64,000 nt of DNA, taken from assembly GCA_963708675.1 (NCBI GenBank), contig CAVPTO010000003.1:2480001-2544000 (forward strand), given 5' to 3'. The translations under genes and the position numbers were made by a program. This stretch comes from DATAXP01 sp963708675 (GTDB taxonomy: Bacteria; Planctomycetota; Planctomycetia; Pirellulales; PNKZ01). The notes under the pieces were generated by a model. It saw only the letters and a list, made by a program, of their open reading frames with translations. It was not told where the DNA came from and did no database searches. Numbering within the stretch: position 1 is the stretch's first letter; each line of letters starts with the position of its first letter. This document shows, piece by piece, positions 1 through 10,450 of the stretch.

Positions 1-255
1 CATAAAGCCCAGCCGCCGGCGCACGCGATCGGGGTCGTCGACGACCGAGAAACCATCGACCGTCGCATCGCCGGAGGTTGGAACGTCGAGCGTCGAGAGG
101 ATCCGCATGCTTGTCGTCTTGCCCGCGCCGTTGGGGCCGATGTAGCCAAACACCTTGCCGCGATCGACGGTGAACGAGACATCGTTAACCGCGCGCGTGC
201 TACCGAAATCGCGACACAAGCGGCGGAACTCAATCATCGGTTGCGACGAAATCAC
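1..255 (-). CDS. ABC transporter ATP-binding protein (N-terminal part, runs off the window)
   Basis: The first 85 or so residues of an ABC ATPase are visible. A Walker A motif GPNGAGKTT follows an opening strand (IEFRRLCRDFG) typical of drug or gliding-type exporters. It would power export through a membrane partner encoded upstream in the operon. The start taken is GTG at 255, with GAGGA just ahead of it. An ATG at 237 is also in frame but has no ribosome-binding site. The gene lies 17 bp after the stop of a large membrane protein on the same strand, so the two are probably co-transcribed. The signature motif, Walker B and C-terminus lie outside the window. Confidence 0.85.
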   Translation of the reverse strand, partial: MISSQPMIEFRRLCRDFGSTRAVNDVSFTVDRGKVFGYIGPNGAGKTTSMRILSTLDVPTSGDATVDGFSVVDDPDRVRRRLGFM

Positions 256-271
256 GTTGTCCTCGCGTGCT

Positions 272-2274
272 TCACCACTGACCAACAACGACGTGAAATT
301 CCGGCGTTTCACTAGCACCGGAGAGGCCAAGCTGCAACTCCGGCGAGTCGTCGACCAAGGCGACCCACATGCGTCGCGAGTCGGCGTCGATCGGATGCGA
401 CAGGCCTCGTTCGAGAATGCCATCGTCCGACTGCGTGCCGGCCGGAGCGAACCCCGCGAAGAAATGTCCCGTCAACCAGCCGCCTTTCCAGTCGCTGGGG
501 TAGCGCAGCGCGGCGGCCTTGTAAAGCGTTTCCCATTGTGCAGAAAAGCTCTTCCAATCGATGCGCTCGAACGACGGCGATTGACCATCGTTGGCGCTTG
601 CGCGCGAAACCATTGCCCGCCGTTGTCCACGAGCCACAGTCGCTCGATGCGACAGCCCAACCGGTTGACGGCTTGCGGCGATGGTTGCCCCACTGCTTCG
701 GTTACGTCGATGCGTGCGCCGCTCGTTCGATGACGCACAGTCACCAGTTGCGAGGCAGTGCGGGCGGGAAGCCACCCACGCGGAAGCCGCTGCTCGTCGG
801 TCCAGACAACTTCACGCGTCGGCTGCTGACTTAGACCGGTGTTATCGGGTTCCATCGGATAGACCGCGGTATTGCTGTCGAACGTGAGCCCCGCCGAATG
901 CGAACGACCGGCGTAGTACGACAGGCGAGCCCAGCACGACGCCTCTCCCCGCCGCTGGTCGATCATCGTAAAGCTGCGTGTCCGCATACGTGTTGACAAT
1001 CCATCGGCCACCAGAGCGTAAACAATGAGCGTCGCGCTGATCGCCAGCGCGCTGAGCGGCACCGTGACGATCATCATGTTCAGGCGATTGCGGCGTCGCA
1101 GCATCGCGTAATTGACCGGGCCGATGGCGATCACGAACAGCGTGATGAGAATCTGAAAGGTGCCGATCGGCGGCAGTCCGACGCCGGGAATCGTCAACGT
1201 CCAGAAATCGGGGTTCGCGCCGTCGAACGTGACGCCGTTGCGCGACGACCAATCGGTGCGCCCCGTGCCTGCGGCGTCAGTAATCCATTTCCATGCGACA
1301 GTGGCATTGCGAGGAGTCTTCATCTCGAGCGCCACGACCACGCCGCCGCCGAGACGTATCCACATCGCGCCCGACGAAACGTTTTGCACAGCTTGCCACG
1401 GGACATTCGGTGATTCTGATTCGCCGTCGGACTTCGGAACTAGATCGAGCAATTCTGCCAGTTCGCCCCGACGAACGTCAGAATCTTGCACACCGTAGAT
1501 CCACAAGTTGCCGCCAGTCGCGATCCACGCACGCATGGCCTTCCATCGGGCCGGGTGCTTTGCGATGAGATCGCCGAGTAGTTTCCTGTCGATAATCGCG
1601 ACATCGACACTCGTGTAGGCAAGCCAGTCGGTGGGCAAATCGAGCAGGCCGGCGTTGAAGGCGCGTTTCCAACCGTCAATGCTCGTGTCGGGAAAGTTGT
1701 GCGATGCGCCGATCGCCAAGATCGCGGGATCGCCTTGCGTCGTCCTTCCGTACGACGACAGATACGTTTGATCGGTCATGTCCTTCAAGGCTTCGCCGTC
1801 GTCCCAGACGTCGAGCTTGACGTTCTGCCACGCTCGATGCTCGGGCAGCAGCATCGTCGAGGAGGCCGACGCTTCGCCTGGTGGAATGACGACGACGCCT
1901 GTCACCGCAATGTCGCCGTGATCGCGATTCCAGCGAAACCACGAGTCGGTGAGCTCCAGCCGCACGGTGATCACTCGCTCCGACGAACGCGGCACGACGG
2001 CAGACACCGTGACATCGCACTGGTGATAACCGGGATCGCCGGGCCAATCGCGTTTGGCCACACTCACGTGCAGACCGTTGGTCTTGATCGGCAAGCTGGC
2101 GTTGCCTTGGCGCGGCGCATGGAGCGTGAAGCCTGAGGTGACCGTTACTTGAGTCGGTTGAAATGCCGCGACCGAGGCTGCGTGGGCGACGACGAGCAGC
2201 GACGCGAAGAGCCACTGCGCAATCATCCGCGGCGAAATGGCGGCGACACGCATCTGCCCGCGAAGCCGCAACAT
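272..2274 (-). CDS. Large signal-peptide membrane protein next to ABC ATPase (one frameshift)
   Basis: About 667 residues once one frame break near 585 is repaired. An N-terminal hydrophobic signal (WLFASLLVVAHAAS) is followed by a long extracytoplasmic domain with a glutamine-amidotransferase-like layout. Near residue 370 comes a transmembrane segment with GPVNYAMLRRRNRL and a second helix. This arrangement is usual for planctomycete membrane proteins encoded beside exporter ATPases. The reading frame breaks in a GCGCGC tract, and the second frame continues the protein to the stop at 272. One missing base restores the frame. The start is 3 bp from the stop of the next gene upstream, so it lies inside an operon. 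The exact function is not recognised; it is probably an accessory or substrate-binding part of the exporter. Confidence 0.7.
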
Positions 2275-2277
2275 CGC

Positions 2278-2532
2278 CTAGCCCTCGGCGTGAATGGGGA
2301 CCTGCGAAGCGTCGGATACTTTACGTCGCGATCGACCGATGAGTGAAAACAACCACACGAGTGCGAAGAACGCGGCATGCACGACGGCGATGACGGCGAG
2401 CATCACGAGCGCCATCGTCACGCCGACCGCCCACCCCGTGCCTTGCATCGCCCACGACATGACGAGAAATACGACGGCCGCCGCTGCCGTGAGTGCGAAG
2501 ACAAACCGCAGCGAAAAGCGTGGCATGAGCAT
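2278..2532 (-). CDS. Small two-helix membrane protein
   Basis: An 84-residue protein. It starts at one of two close ATGs (2532 or 2526) with a short basic N-terminus (MPRFSLR) and has two hydrophobic helices, one rich in Ala/Val and one in Val/Met/Ala. The first helix resembles the short N-terminal anchors common in planctomycete proteins. It ends 3 bp before the following gene, so it is probably part of the same operon as the ABC exporter components. No catalytic motif is seen and no function can be assigned. Confidence 0.6.
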   Translation of the reverse strand: MLMPRFSLRFVFALTAAAAVVFLVMSWAMQGTGWAVGVTMALVMLAVIAVVHAAFFALVWLFSLIGRSRRKVSDASQVPIHAEG

Positions 2533-2573
2533 GTCGTGATTCTTGCATCGCGCGGGCGCATTGCAAGCACGCG

Positions 2574-3011
2574 TCAAGCGTTTCTCGCCGCGATCCACGT
2601 GACGATCAACGCCCCGAGAATGCCGAAGTGCACATGCGCCAGCCCAGTCGGCCAAGCGATGAACAATTCGTCAGCCAACAGAAACCCGCCAAACAGCGCG
2701 ACCGCTAACGTAAACGCGGCCTCGCGGGTCTTGGGATCGCGCCGGCCCAGCGATCGCCACATCAGATTCGCGATGCCGATCTCGACGACAATCACCACGA
2801 GATAGAGCAAGCCATTCACAAAGCGCGGCAGCTTGTAAATCGACGTCACCTGCTCGATCGCCGCGAAATTGCCCGACGCCAATCGCCAGTGCTCGCCGAG
2901 CAATCCCATCACCTTCAGGCCGTCGAACGCGTTCGACAGCGCGACGAGCGAGAACCATGCCGCCCAGATGCCAATGAGTACGCCGATGAAGGACGGCCGT
3001 CGAAGACGCAT
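2574..3011 (-). CDS. Four-helix integral membrane protein, unknown function
   Basis: A 145-residue protein with four predicted membrane helices (GVLIGIWAAWFSLVAL, GLLYLVVIVVEIGIANL, FTLAVALFGGFLLADELF, HFGILGALIVTWIA). It is not recognised as a named family. The arrangement resembles small DoxX-like or DUF membrane proteins, but no signature residues are visible. It is the first gene of the minus-strand run that leads into the ABC exporter. The divergent POT transporter starts about 75 bp away, so the short gap probably holds two divergent promoters. Confidence 0.65.
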   Translation of the reverse strand: MRLRRPSFIGVLIGIWAAWFSLVALSNAFDGLKVMGLLGEHWRLASGNFAAIEQVTSIYKLPRFVNGLLYLVVIVVEIGIANLMWRSLGRRDPKTREAAFTLAVALFGGFLLADELFIAWPTGLAHVHFGILGALIVTWIAARNA

Positions 3012-3086
3012 AACGTTCTCTCATGACGCAGCGGGCTTACGCCGTGCCGCTCGCCTGAATGTCGTGTGGCGACTATCGTATCAGGC

Positions 3087-4547
3087 ATGATCGACCGCAT
3101 CAGCCAAATCGTGATCGACGCCGACAAACGGGCCGGGTATCGCACCGAGCCCGAGCCGATCGAAACGATGCCGCCCGGCATTCCGTACATCGTCGGCAAC
3201 GAGGCCGCCGAGCGGTTCAGCTATTACGGGATGCGGACGATTCTGTTCCCGTTCATGACGAAGTTTCTCATCGACAGCAGCGGCGCGCTCGACGTAATGT
3301 CCGAGCACGAGGCCAACGCCTGGTCTCATACGTTCTTCTCAGCGGTCTATTTCATTCCGCTGCTCGGTGGGATGTTGGCCGACACGCTGATCGGCAAATA
3401 CCGCACAATTGTGATCTTGTCGCTCGTGTACTGTTGCGGACATTTGGCCTTGGCGCTCGACGACACGCGCATGGGGTTGCTGATCGGGCTGGCGTTGATC
3501 GCTTTGGGGGCAGGGGGCATCAAGCCTTGCGTGTCGGCACACGTTGGCGACCAGTTTTCGCGCGAGAACCAGCACCTCTTGCCGAAGGTTTACGGTTGGT
3601 TCTATTTTTCGATCAACTTCGGCTCGTTCTTTTCGACCTTGCTGACGCCGGCGATCCTGAACCGTCAGGGGCGGTTCGAGCAGTGGATTCCCGCCGACGT
3701 GCGAACTCCGTCGCTGGCGTTCGCGCTGCCGGGCGTGTTGATGTTTCTGGCGACACTCGTTTTCTGGCTCGGACGTCGCAAATACGCGCACATTCCGCCG
3801 CGTGGCAAACAGTTCCTTCGCGATTTGTTGAGCCGCGAGGGGCTCGGTGTGCTGTTGCGACTCGGAGCGCTCTACCTGTTCGTCGCGTTCTTCTGGTGCT
3901 TGTACGATCAGACGGCGACGTCGTGGGTCGCGCAAGCGGAGCGCATGGACCGCAACTCGCCAGTGTTGGCGATGGCGCTGAAGATTGTCTCGCTCGGCTT
4001 CGTCGCGCCGCGTGAAGAGATTGCCGCCGAACAGGTCCAGGCGATCAACCCGCTCCTGATCATGCTGCTCATCCCGATCTTCAACTACGTGATCTATCCG
4101 GTCGTGAACCGATTCGTCACGCTGACGCCGCTGCGACGCATCGGCATCGGTTTCGTACTGACCGTGCTGTCGTTCCTGCTTGTGTGGCGCATCGAAGGTT
4201 GGCTCTCTGCCGGGCTGACGGTTTCGATTTGGTGGCAGCTTGCGGCGTTCGTCATCATCACGGCCGGCGAAGTGATGGTTTCGATCACGGTGCTCGAGTA
4301 CTCATACACGCAAGCGCCCCCGTCGATGAAATCGTTCGTCATGTCGCTCAACATGCTGAGCGTATCGCTGGGCAACATGATTGCCGCGACGGTCAACGGC
4401 GTGATCAGCAGCGGCACGGTGGCCGAGGCGCTCAAAGGCCCGAACTACTTCCTGTTCTTCGCCGCGCTGCTGACGGTCGTCACCGTCGGCTACATCTTTG
4501 CCTCGCAGCGATTCCCGGAACACACGTACGTCCAGGGAGTGGATTAA
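3087..4547 (+). CDS. POT/PTR2-family proton-dependent peptide transporter
   Basis: 486 residues. The first helix carries the PTR2 signature with glutamate-arginine and tyrosine pair (NEAAERFSYYGM), and the loop ALGAGGIKPCVSAHVGDQF is the second POT signature. About 12 membrane helices follow, with the helix 10-11 region GEVMVSITVLEYSYTQAPPSMKS highly typical of the family. It would import di- and tripeptides with protons across the cytoplasmic membrane. ATG 3087 is preferred; a GTG at 3066 is in frame upstream. The reading frame is intact. It stands alone between two minus-strand operons. Confidence 0.92.
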   Translation: MIDRISQIVIDADKRAGYRTEPEPIETMPPGIPYIVGNEAAERFSYYGMRTILFPFMTKFLIDSSGALDVMSEHEANAWSHTFFSAVYFIPLLGGMLADTLIGKYRTIVILSLVYCCGHLALALDDTRMGLLIGLALIALGAGGIKPCVSAHVGDQFSRENQHLLPKVYGWFYFSINFGSFFSTLLTPAILNRQGRFEQWIPADVRTPSLAFALPGVLMFLATLVFWLGRRKYAHIPPRGKQFLRDLLSREGLGVLLRLGALYLFVAFFWCLYDQTATSWVAQAERMDRNSPVLAMALKIVSLGFVAPREEIAAEQVQAINPLLIMLLIPIFNYVIYPVVNRFVTLTPLRRIGIGFVLTVLSFLLVWRIEGWLSAGLTVSIWWQLAAFVIITAGEVMVSITVLEYSYTQAPPSMKSFVMSLNMLSVSLGNMIAATVNGVISSGTVAEALKGPNYFLFFAALLTVVTVGYIFASQRFPEHTYVQGVD

Positions 4548-4569
4548 CACGTCAACTTACGTGCCGCGT

Positions 4570-6179
4570 TCATTTCTCGCTTGCGGTTTCGCGCTTGCCG
4601 GTGCGGGCCGGCATTCGCAGCGACCTTCCCGCCAGCGCCCCGGTCGGCACTCCGTCGAACACGGCCGGGCTGCCGTTCACCAATACGTACCGAGCGCCGA
4701 CTGCATAGCGATATGGCTGATCGAACGTCGCCGTGTCGCGAAAGGTCTTGGGATCGAAAACGACGACGTCGGCCGAGTACCCTTCGCGCAAATAGCCGCG
4801 ACCTGTGACGCCGAGAATGTCGGCGGGAAGGCCCGAGGCGCTGCGAATGGCGGTGGTCAGCGGCAGCACGTTCTCAGCGATCGCGTAGTGGCCGACCTTG
4901 CGGGCGAAGGTGCCGAAGCTGCGAGGATGCGGTTGATCGATACCGGGAATCATTGCGTGCCCGTCGCTGGCGGTGGCGACCCACGGCAGACGCATCGCCA
5001 TCCTCACGTCGTCCTCGCTCATGCCGAAGTTGACGACGCGCGCTCCGCCATGACGCTCGATCTCGTAAACAATGTCGACGGCCGGCCGCCCTTCGGCCTT
5101 GGCAATCTCGGCGAGTGATTTACCCGTCCACGCGCGGCGAGGTTTGTAAGAGGCGATGTGTAGCTGATCTTCGGCGTCGGTCACCTTCGCGGCGATCTTC
5201 TCGTGCAACTTCGTGCCGGGGGTCGCCTCGTTGAGCCGCTGAATGAGCGCTTTGCGGCCCCCTTCGCGAGCGGCCGTGGGAATAACCGACGCTTCGAGCG
5301 ACGTGCTCGATGCGGTGTACGGATACTGATCGGCCGTCACACGCTGTCCGCTCGCGCGAGCCTTCTCGACAAGATCGGCAGCGATGTGCAGCGAGCCCCA
5401 AGCCTTACGGCCCGACGCCTTAAAGTGCGAGATATGCACCGGCGCACCGACCGCGTGCCGATGTCGAGCGCCTCGCGCACAGCGTCGAGCAACTCGGCGC
5501 CTTCGCCGCGAATGTGGCTGGCGTAGAACCCGCCGCGATTGCCAACAACCGTCGCGATCTCAACCAACTCGTCGGTCGTGGCATAAACGCTGGGAACGTA
5601 GATCAATCCACTCGTCATGCCCCAGCAGCCGTCGACCATCGCCTTGTCGGCAAGACGTTTCATCTCGGCGAGTTCGTCGGCCGTCGGCTCGCGACGGGCC
5701 GTGCCCATCACCGCTTGTCGCAGCGAGCCTTGCGGCAGCAGGTGCATGACATTGGTGCCGGCGCCCGCGGCGTCGACTTTGTCGAGATACGCCGCGACAT
5801 GCACGGGCCCCGAGCCGCAGTTGCCGGTGACGGCCGTCGTGCAGCCCTGCACCAGATAATTGACGCTCGCGCGCGTGGCCGGCGCGATGACTTCATCGTC
5901 GCTGTGCGTGTGCAAGTCGATGAAGCCCGGGGCCACGACGAGGCCGCGGCAGTCAATCACGCGATCGAAGTTGCCGACTTCGAATTTACCGACGGCGACG
6001 ATCGTGTCTTCATCGATCGCGACATTGCCGACGACCGGTTCGCCGCCGGAACCGTCGACGATGAGGCCGTCTTTGAGAAGAAGTTGGCCGTCGATCTTCG
6101 CGGCTTGTACAGAACCGGAGAAAAGTGCAAACAACAACAAGGCACGCGAAACCGCAAGCGGCAGGTGATTACGTTTCAT
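4570..6179 (-). CDS. N-acyl-D-amino-acid deacylase / D-aminoacylase-like amidohydrolase (one frameshift)
   Basis: About 536 residues after repairing one missing base near 5450 in a CGCG tract. It has a signal peptide (LLLFALFSGSVQA), then an amidohydrolase-3 barrel with the HTHSD metal site (about residues 90-93), the TGNCGSG loop with its conserved Cys, YASHIRGEG, the next metal histidine in VHISHFK, and the late aspartate in ATASDGHAM. D-aminoacylases hydrolyse N-acyl-D-amino acids, and an exported version would act on peptidoglycan-derived or D-amino-acid compounds. The start overlaps the stop of the upstream ATPase gene by 11 bp, which suggests translational coupling. Its C-terminal Gly-Tyr-Ser-Ala-Asp block (EGYSADVVVFD) is usual for the family. 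Confidence 0.87.
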
Positions 6180-9100
6180 GGGCGATCGCGCCGGAGTCGG
6201 GGGCGGGGGTGTCGCCGAGCGAAGGCTTGGGCGCCCCGCCCCCCAGATATTCGCGAACCGATTGCAACCATGCGTCGTCGGGCATGCGGTAGGGGCGGAA
6301 CTTTTCGAGCCGGCCTTGCTCTTCGCTGTGCAGGAACGCGCGATGGGTGCCAAGCTTACTAGCCGCGGGAGAGTCGATCAGCGTGCTGGAGTCGCCGACG
6401 CTCATTTGGAACAGCACGCGCGTCTCGAACTCGCGCAACGTCTGGCGTTCGAAGCTGCGCTGCACATTGTTGAGCGTATCGACCCAAATGATGACGTGAA
6501 TGCCCAAGGCTGGCCCTTCACGCAACAGCGACACGAGTTGCTTGCTCGGGCTCGGCTTCTCGGCGCCTCGCGAAAAGCCGAAATCGTCCTCGGCCTTGCG
6601 CAGATCGCGGAAGCGCTGCAGGTCGTAGATGAACAGATACAGCGGCGCGGCGTCGGCTTCGTTCGTCGCCTGGCGACGTTCGAGCTCTTCGGCCAACGCG
6701 CCGACGATGCGGGCTGTGTCGCGCGGAGTGCCCAAGTCGATCGACTGCGGCAGCACGCGTGACACTCGGGGGAACGAACCGATCAACGGCGAATCGGGCG
6801 CTTGCCCGTCGAGCACATAGAAACGGGCGTTCGACTGTTGCGCGGCAATAGCGATCATGCTGATGGCCATCATCGCCAGCGACCCCTCGGGCTGCTGGCC
6901 GATCATCAGCACGTTGTTGCCGCTTTGCGCTCGGAACACTGCCGCCGTCGGATCCTTTATGGCGATCGCATCGCCCAGCCACGCCTGAGCCGCGACGGAC
7001 GATGCTTCGCGAGCTTCGGCCAGCACGGCCGTCAACAAGTGGTTCTTCTCAACATCGGCCGGAACATTGCCTTCGAACACGATCTGTCCGTCGGTCGAGA
7101 CGTTCCTTGCGGCGGCAAGCTCGGAGACGCGACGCAGATAATATTCGTGTCGATCGTCGTTGAGAAACACAACCTGGAAAAGGTTGTTGCCTTCGGTGCG
7201 TCCGTTGGCGTCGTTGTAGATCGCTTCGCCGGGACGCGTGAGCAGACGGGCTGCGGAGTTTTCTTCGCTGAGAATCAGGTTGGCGTCTGCCTCGCTGCAC
7301 TGCAGCGCAATGCGCACCGCGAACTGACCGAGCGTGCTGCGTGCCAGACTGTACGCTCCGCCGAGCGTTTGACTGCCCAGGTGAACGTGAATGCCGAAGG
7401 CACGACCTTGGCGAACGAGGCGATCGAGCAGCAGCGACACATCTTGCGCGATCTTGTCGTCTTCGACGAAGAACTCCTGAAACTCGTCGACGATCAGCAG
7501 GATGCGCGGCATGACTTCAGCGCCATCCGAGTTGCGATAGCCGTTCAGGTCGGCCACGCCGAGATCGCGGAACAAATCGCCGCGGAGCTTGAGCTCGGCG
7601 TCGAGCCGCTGCAGCACGCTGAGCCCGAACTCGCGTTCGCTTTCAATCGCCACGACGCGCGCGTGCGGGAGGCGGTACTCGGCATAGGTCTTGAACTCGA
7701 CACCCTTTTTGAAGTCGATCAGATACAACTGCACTTCGTCGGGGCTGTAAAGCAGGGCGAGATTCGTGATGAGCGCGTGCATGAGCGTGCTTTTGCCGGA
7801 GCCCGTCTTGCCAGCGATGAGCACATGCTGAGCGGTGCCGCGACCAAGCCGCAGGTGTTGCCGCTTCGTCGCCCCTGCACGACCCAAAGCGACGTCGATG
7901 CCGCGGCTGGCGCTGCTCGTCCACCACTGATCTTCCGCCGGAGCGATGAACTCGAACGGCACCTCGACACGGTTGGCATTCTTCGCGCCTTGGCCGACGA
8001 GATGCACGATCTGGCTGAATCGTTCGGACGGCGGCGGGCCGTCGACGGTGAGCGGGAACTTCTCGAAGACCTCGTGCTTCCACACGAACTTGTCTTCGCG
8101 CCACACGAGCTTCGCGGAGTTCTGTTCGAGGTCGGCCAGGCGGAAGCCATGTGGCAGCGGCAGCTTCGTGTCGACGCTGATCAGTGCGTACACGCCGCAG
8201 CGTGCCCCGGTGTTCACAACACTCATCAGATACCGAATGGCCGCGTCGTTGAAACCGAACGGGAAGTTCGCGATCACGAGCACACGAAACGGCTCGGCCA
8301 CTTCGCCCGCCTCGCGGTTGTAATGCTCGATCGTTTCGTACTCGTTGCGGAGATACTTCTGGATGACGTTGGCCATGTGACTGGTCATGTCGGCCAGGCG
8401 ATGTTCGATCTGCTGAGGCTCGGTCCAAATCTTGTGCGTGACGAGCATTTCTTCGTAGTCGGCCAAATGCATGAAGCCGGCGAAGTTTTGGCCGAGCCCG
8501 ACGGGGTCGATGATCGTGAATCGCAACTTACCGGGAGGCACGGCCGTCAGGAATCGCAACATCACGGCCTGCAACACGTCGACGGCCGCGGCACGCCCCG
8601 AGCCACTGGCTCGCAAAATGAGTGACGACCGGTCGGGGAACGGCAGCAGGGCCGGTAGCTTGTACGTGGTGTCGAGGCCGGTGAGGAGACGCTTGTCTTG
8701 CACGGCGTCGTCGGCGATCTGATCGAGCCGCACGTCGAGTTGCCCGAAGCGGACCGCTCGCGCGACTTCGGTCGGTGCTTGCCAGGTGTCCCAAGCGGGG
8801 CTGTCCCAATCCGGAAAGCGAATGGCAGTGTCGGCGGCGAGCGCGGCGACTTCGGCTTGCACCTCGGCCAACCCCTGTCGCCAACGGTCGGTCAGCGCCT
8901 GCCACTGGCTGCGGCGGCGGCCTTCGACCTCGGCGTCTTCGCGGTCCGCCCGTTCGGTCTCTTGCGCAACGGCGGTCCGATGCGCGTTGGCCAGCGCGAC
9001 CATCTTCTCTCGATGCGAACGTTCAAGCTCCTGCGACTGCGATTGATACTGCGATTGCAGCTCCGCCAACTTCGGCGGGTACATCGCTTCGAGCTCTGCG

Positions 9101-10098
9101 AGTTCCTTGTCGCGTTGCTGCTGGGCGGCGCTCTTAACCGAGGCGTACTTATCGGTGGCCCGCTTGATGTCGGACTCGTGACGTTGCTTGATCTCGGCGG
9201 CTTCGCGCTGCCAGCGGGCGGTGGCGAATTCGCCCCATCGCGATCGCGCTTGCTCGGCATCGAACAACGTCTGGCACAGCGGTGTGAAGACGCGTCGCAC
9301 TCGCGCGGCAGCCATCTGGTAGAGCCAGATGATGATCGCGCCACCAACGACGATGCCGGCGCCCAGGCTGATCGGCACCCACGTCACCTGCCAATCGGTG
9401 AAGTAGCCCGACGGGTAGATGACTGCCGCCCAGGCGAGCACCGCCATCCAAAACGGCGTCAGACCTTGAAAGAACTTCGGCAGCCGCAGTTTCGTGAGCT
9501 TGACGAGCAACGCTTCGGCAGCGGCGAGCGAGTCGATGAACGCCTTGAGGGCGGCGGCTTCATCGGTCGGCTCGATGTTGGAGGCGACGATCTCGGGCGG
9601 GTGATACATGCGACAATGCGCGAGGAGTATCTTCGCCTCGCCTGCGATCGCTTCGAGCCGCTGGGCACGCAACGTTAGTTGACGTTCGTTCTCGAGGAAT
9701 TCGCGTCGCGGCTTGTTCTTCGTGGCGTCGAAGACCGTCTGCGTTTCCCAACTGCTTTCGTCGAGCGTCCGCTTGGCGGCGGAACGTTCGGTCTTATAAC
9801 GTTGATTGACGCGGTTCTTGAGTCCTTCGTAATCTTGCTGCGCACCGCCGTGCTCGGTCTGAAACCTGCGATCGAGCGCTTCGACCGCGTCGCGATAGGC
9901 TCGCTGCGTCGCGTCGCTTTCCTTGGCGAACGACTCATCGAGCGCCGACCGTCGCGCCTCGGCCAACGCCACGGCTTCGCCGCGGCCGCGCTTGTATTCA
10001 GCCTCGGCCTCGGCGCCGACCGTGGCTCGGTCGCGAACCAAGTCCGCGAGCTTGGCAAGTACGGCGTCTTGGCGTTCGATCAGTCGCGGGTCGGACAT
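6169..10098 (-). CDS. FtsK/SpoIIIE-type ATPase with coiled coils, EccC/EssC-like (type VII secretion-like)
   Basis: 1309 residues, intact. Residues 1-190 are a charged coiled coil. Two membrane helices lie near 215-260 and a second coiled coil at about 275-400. The main FtsK/SpoIIIE domain has Walker A GKTGSGKST near residue 762 and Walker B ILLIVDEFQEFF near 865. A second ATPase-like domain begins near 1050, where the P-loop is degenerate (GQQPEGSL, no lysine) and the Walker B is replaced by LYLFIYDLQRF. An active first domain plus degenerate C-terminal ATPase domains is the pattern of EccC/EssC, the motor of type VII secretion. Three small helical genes, one of them WXG100, lie directly upstream on the same strand. 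It could instead be a DNA translocase, but the gene context argues for protein export. Confidence 0.85.
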   Translation of the reverse strand: MSDPRLIERQDAVLAKLADLVRDRATVGAEAEAEYKRGRGEAVALAEARRSALDESFAKESDATQRAYRDAVEALDRRFQTEHGGAQQDYEGLKNRVNQRYKTERSAAKRTLDESSWETQTVFDATKNKPRREFLENERQLTLRAQRLEAIAGEAKILLAHCRMYHPPEIVASNIEPTDEAAALKAFIDSLAAAEALLVKLTKLRLPKFFQGLTPFWMAVLAWAAVIYPSGYFTDWQVTWVPISLGAGIVVGGAIIIWLYQMAAARVRRVFTPLCQTLFDAEQARSRWGEFATARWQREAAEIKQRHESDIKRATDKYASVKSAAQQQRDKELAELEAMYPPKLAELQSQYQSQSQELERSHREKMVALANAHRTAVAQETERADREDAEVEGRRRSQWQALTDRWRQGLAEVQAEVAALAADTAIRFPDWDSPAWDTWQAPTEVARAVRFGQLDVRLDQIADDAVQDKRLLTGLDTTYKLPALLPFPDRSSLILRASGSGRAAAVDVLQAVMLRFLTAVPPGKLRFTIIDPVGLGQNFAGFMHLADYEEMLVTHKIWTEPQQIEHRLADMTSHMANVIQKYLRNEYETIEHYNREAGEVAEPFRVLVIANFPFGFNDAAIRYLMSVVNTGARCGVYALISVDTKLPLPHGFRLADLEQNSAKLVWREDKFVWKHEVFEKFPLTVDGPPPSERFSQIVHLVGQGAKNANRVEVPFEFIAPAEDQWWTSSASRGIDVALGRAGATKRQHLRLGRGTAQHVLIAGKTGSGKSTLMHALITNLALLYSPDEVQLYLIDFKKGVEFKTYAEYRLPHARVVAIESEREFGLSVLQRLDAELKLRGDLFRDLGVADLNGYRNSDGAEVMPRILLIVDEFQEFFVEDDKIAQDVSLLLDRLVRQGRAFGIHVHLGSQTLGGAYSLARSTLGQFAVRIALQCSEADANLILSEENSAARLLTRPGEAIYNDANGRTEGNNLFQVVFLNDDRHEYYLRRVSELAAARNVSTDGQIVFEGNVPADVEKNHLLTAVLAEAREASSVAAQAWLGDAIAIKDPTAAVFRAQSGNNVLMIGQQPEGSLAMMAISMIAIAAQQSNARFYVLDGQAPDSPLIGSFPRVSRVLPQSIDLGTPRDTARIVGALAEELERRQATNEADAAPLYLFIYDLQRFRDLRKAEDDFGFSRGAEKPSPSKQLVSLLREGPALGIHVIIWVDTLNNVQRSFERQTLREFETRVLFQMSVGDSSTLIDSPAASKLGTHRAFLHSEEQGRLEKFRPYRMPDDAWLQSVREYLGGGAPKPSLGDTPAPDSGAIAHET

Positions 10099-10130
10099 GC
10101 GGGATTCGGGGTGATGACTATGACATTGAG

Positions 10131-10184
10131 TGGTTAGCCGCGACGCGCGAGCGGAGCGCTCCGCTCGCGCGTCGCGGCTAACCA
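10131..10184. repeat. Perfect 54-bp palindrome (GTTAGCCGCG repeat family)
   Basis: Arms of 27 bp match perfectly around the centre AGCGCT at 10157/10158. The outer ends read TGGTTAGCCGCG. It fills the gap between the 74-residue gene and the large ATPase gene. Related copies are at 54903-54950, 62452-62501 and 63252-63306. It could form a very stable hairpin in the operon transcript. Confidence 0.95.
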
Positions 10185-10192
10185 GAAGCTAA

Positions 10193-10417
10193 TCACGTGC
10201 ACTCGTCGCAGGCTTGTCGCATGACTTGCGACAGGCGGTTGATGGCCTTGAGAACCGTGGCGACACTCGGCTCCAACGGCTCCAAGAACTCCTTGTCGAA
10301 GCTACGGCTCACAGGATCGTTCCACGCGGCCTCGATGTCGCCCCATCGCTGATACAACGTCTTGGCAGCGAAGTTTAACGAACTCGACGTGATGCTCAAA
10401 TCGCCAGGACGTGTCAT
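10193..10417 (-). CDS. Small W-N-D helical protein of the T7SS-like operon
   Basis: 74 residues, predicted almost wholly helical. The core AAWNDPVSRSFDKEFLEPL carries a tryptophan turn in the position where WXG100 proteins have W-x-G, followed by a second helix (VATVLKAINRLSQVM). It lies 33 bp after the coiled-coil gene and 94 bp before the ATPase, all on one strand. It is inferred to be a substrate or partner of the ATPase by position and fold. It matches no named family that can be confirmed here. Confidence 0.65.
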   Translation of the reverse strand: MTRPGDLSITSSSLNFAAKTLYQRWGDIEAAWNDPVSRSFDKEFLEPLEPSVATVLKAINRLSQVMRQACDECT

Positions 10418-10450
10418 GCGTGTTGCTGAGGGGTGACGGGTGCGGGTGAA

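Noticed and set aside
6802..8625. 607-codon plus-strand frame opposite the large ATPase
   Set aside because: It is the complement of a strongly supported gene and its composition is that of a shadow frame.
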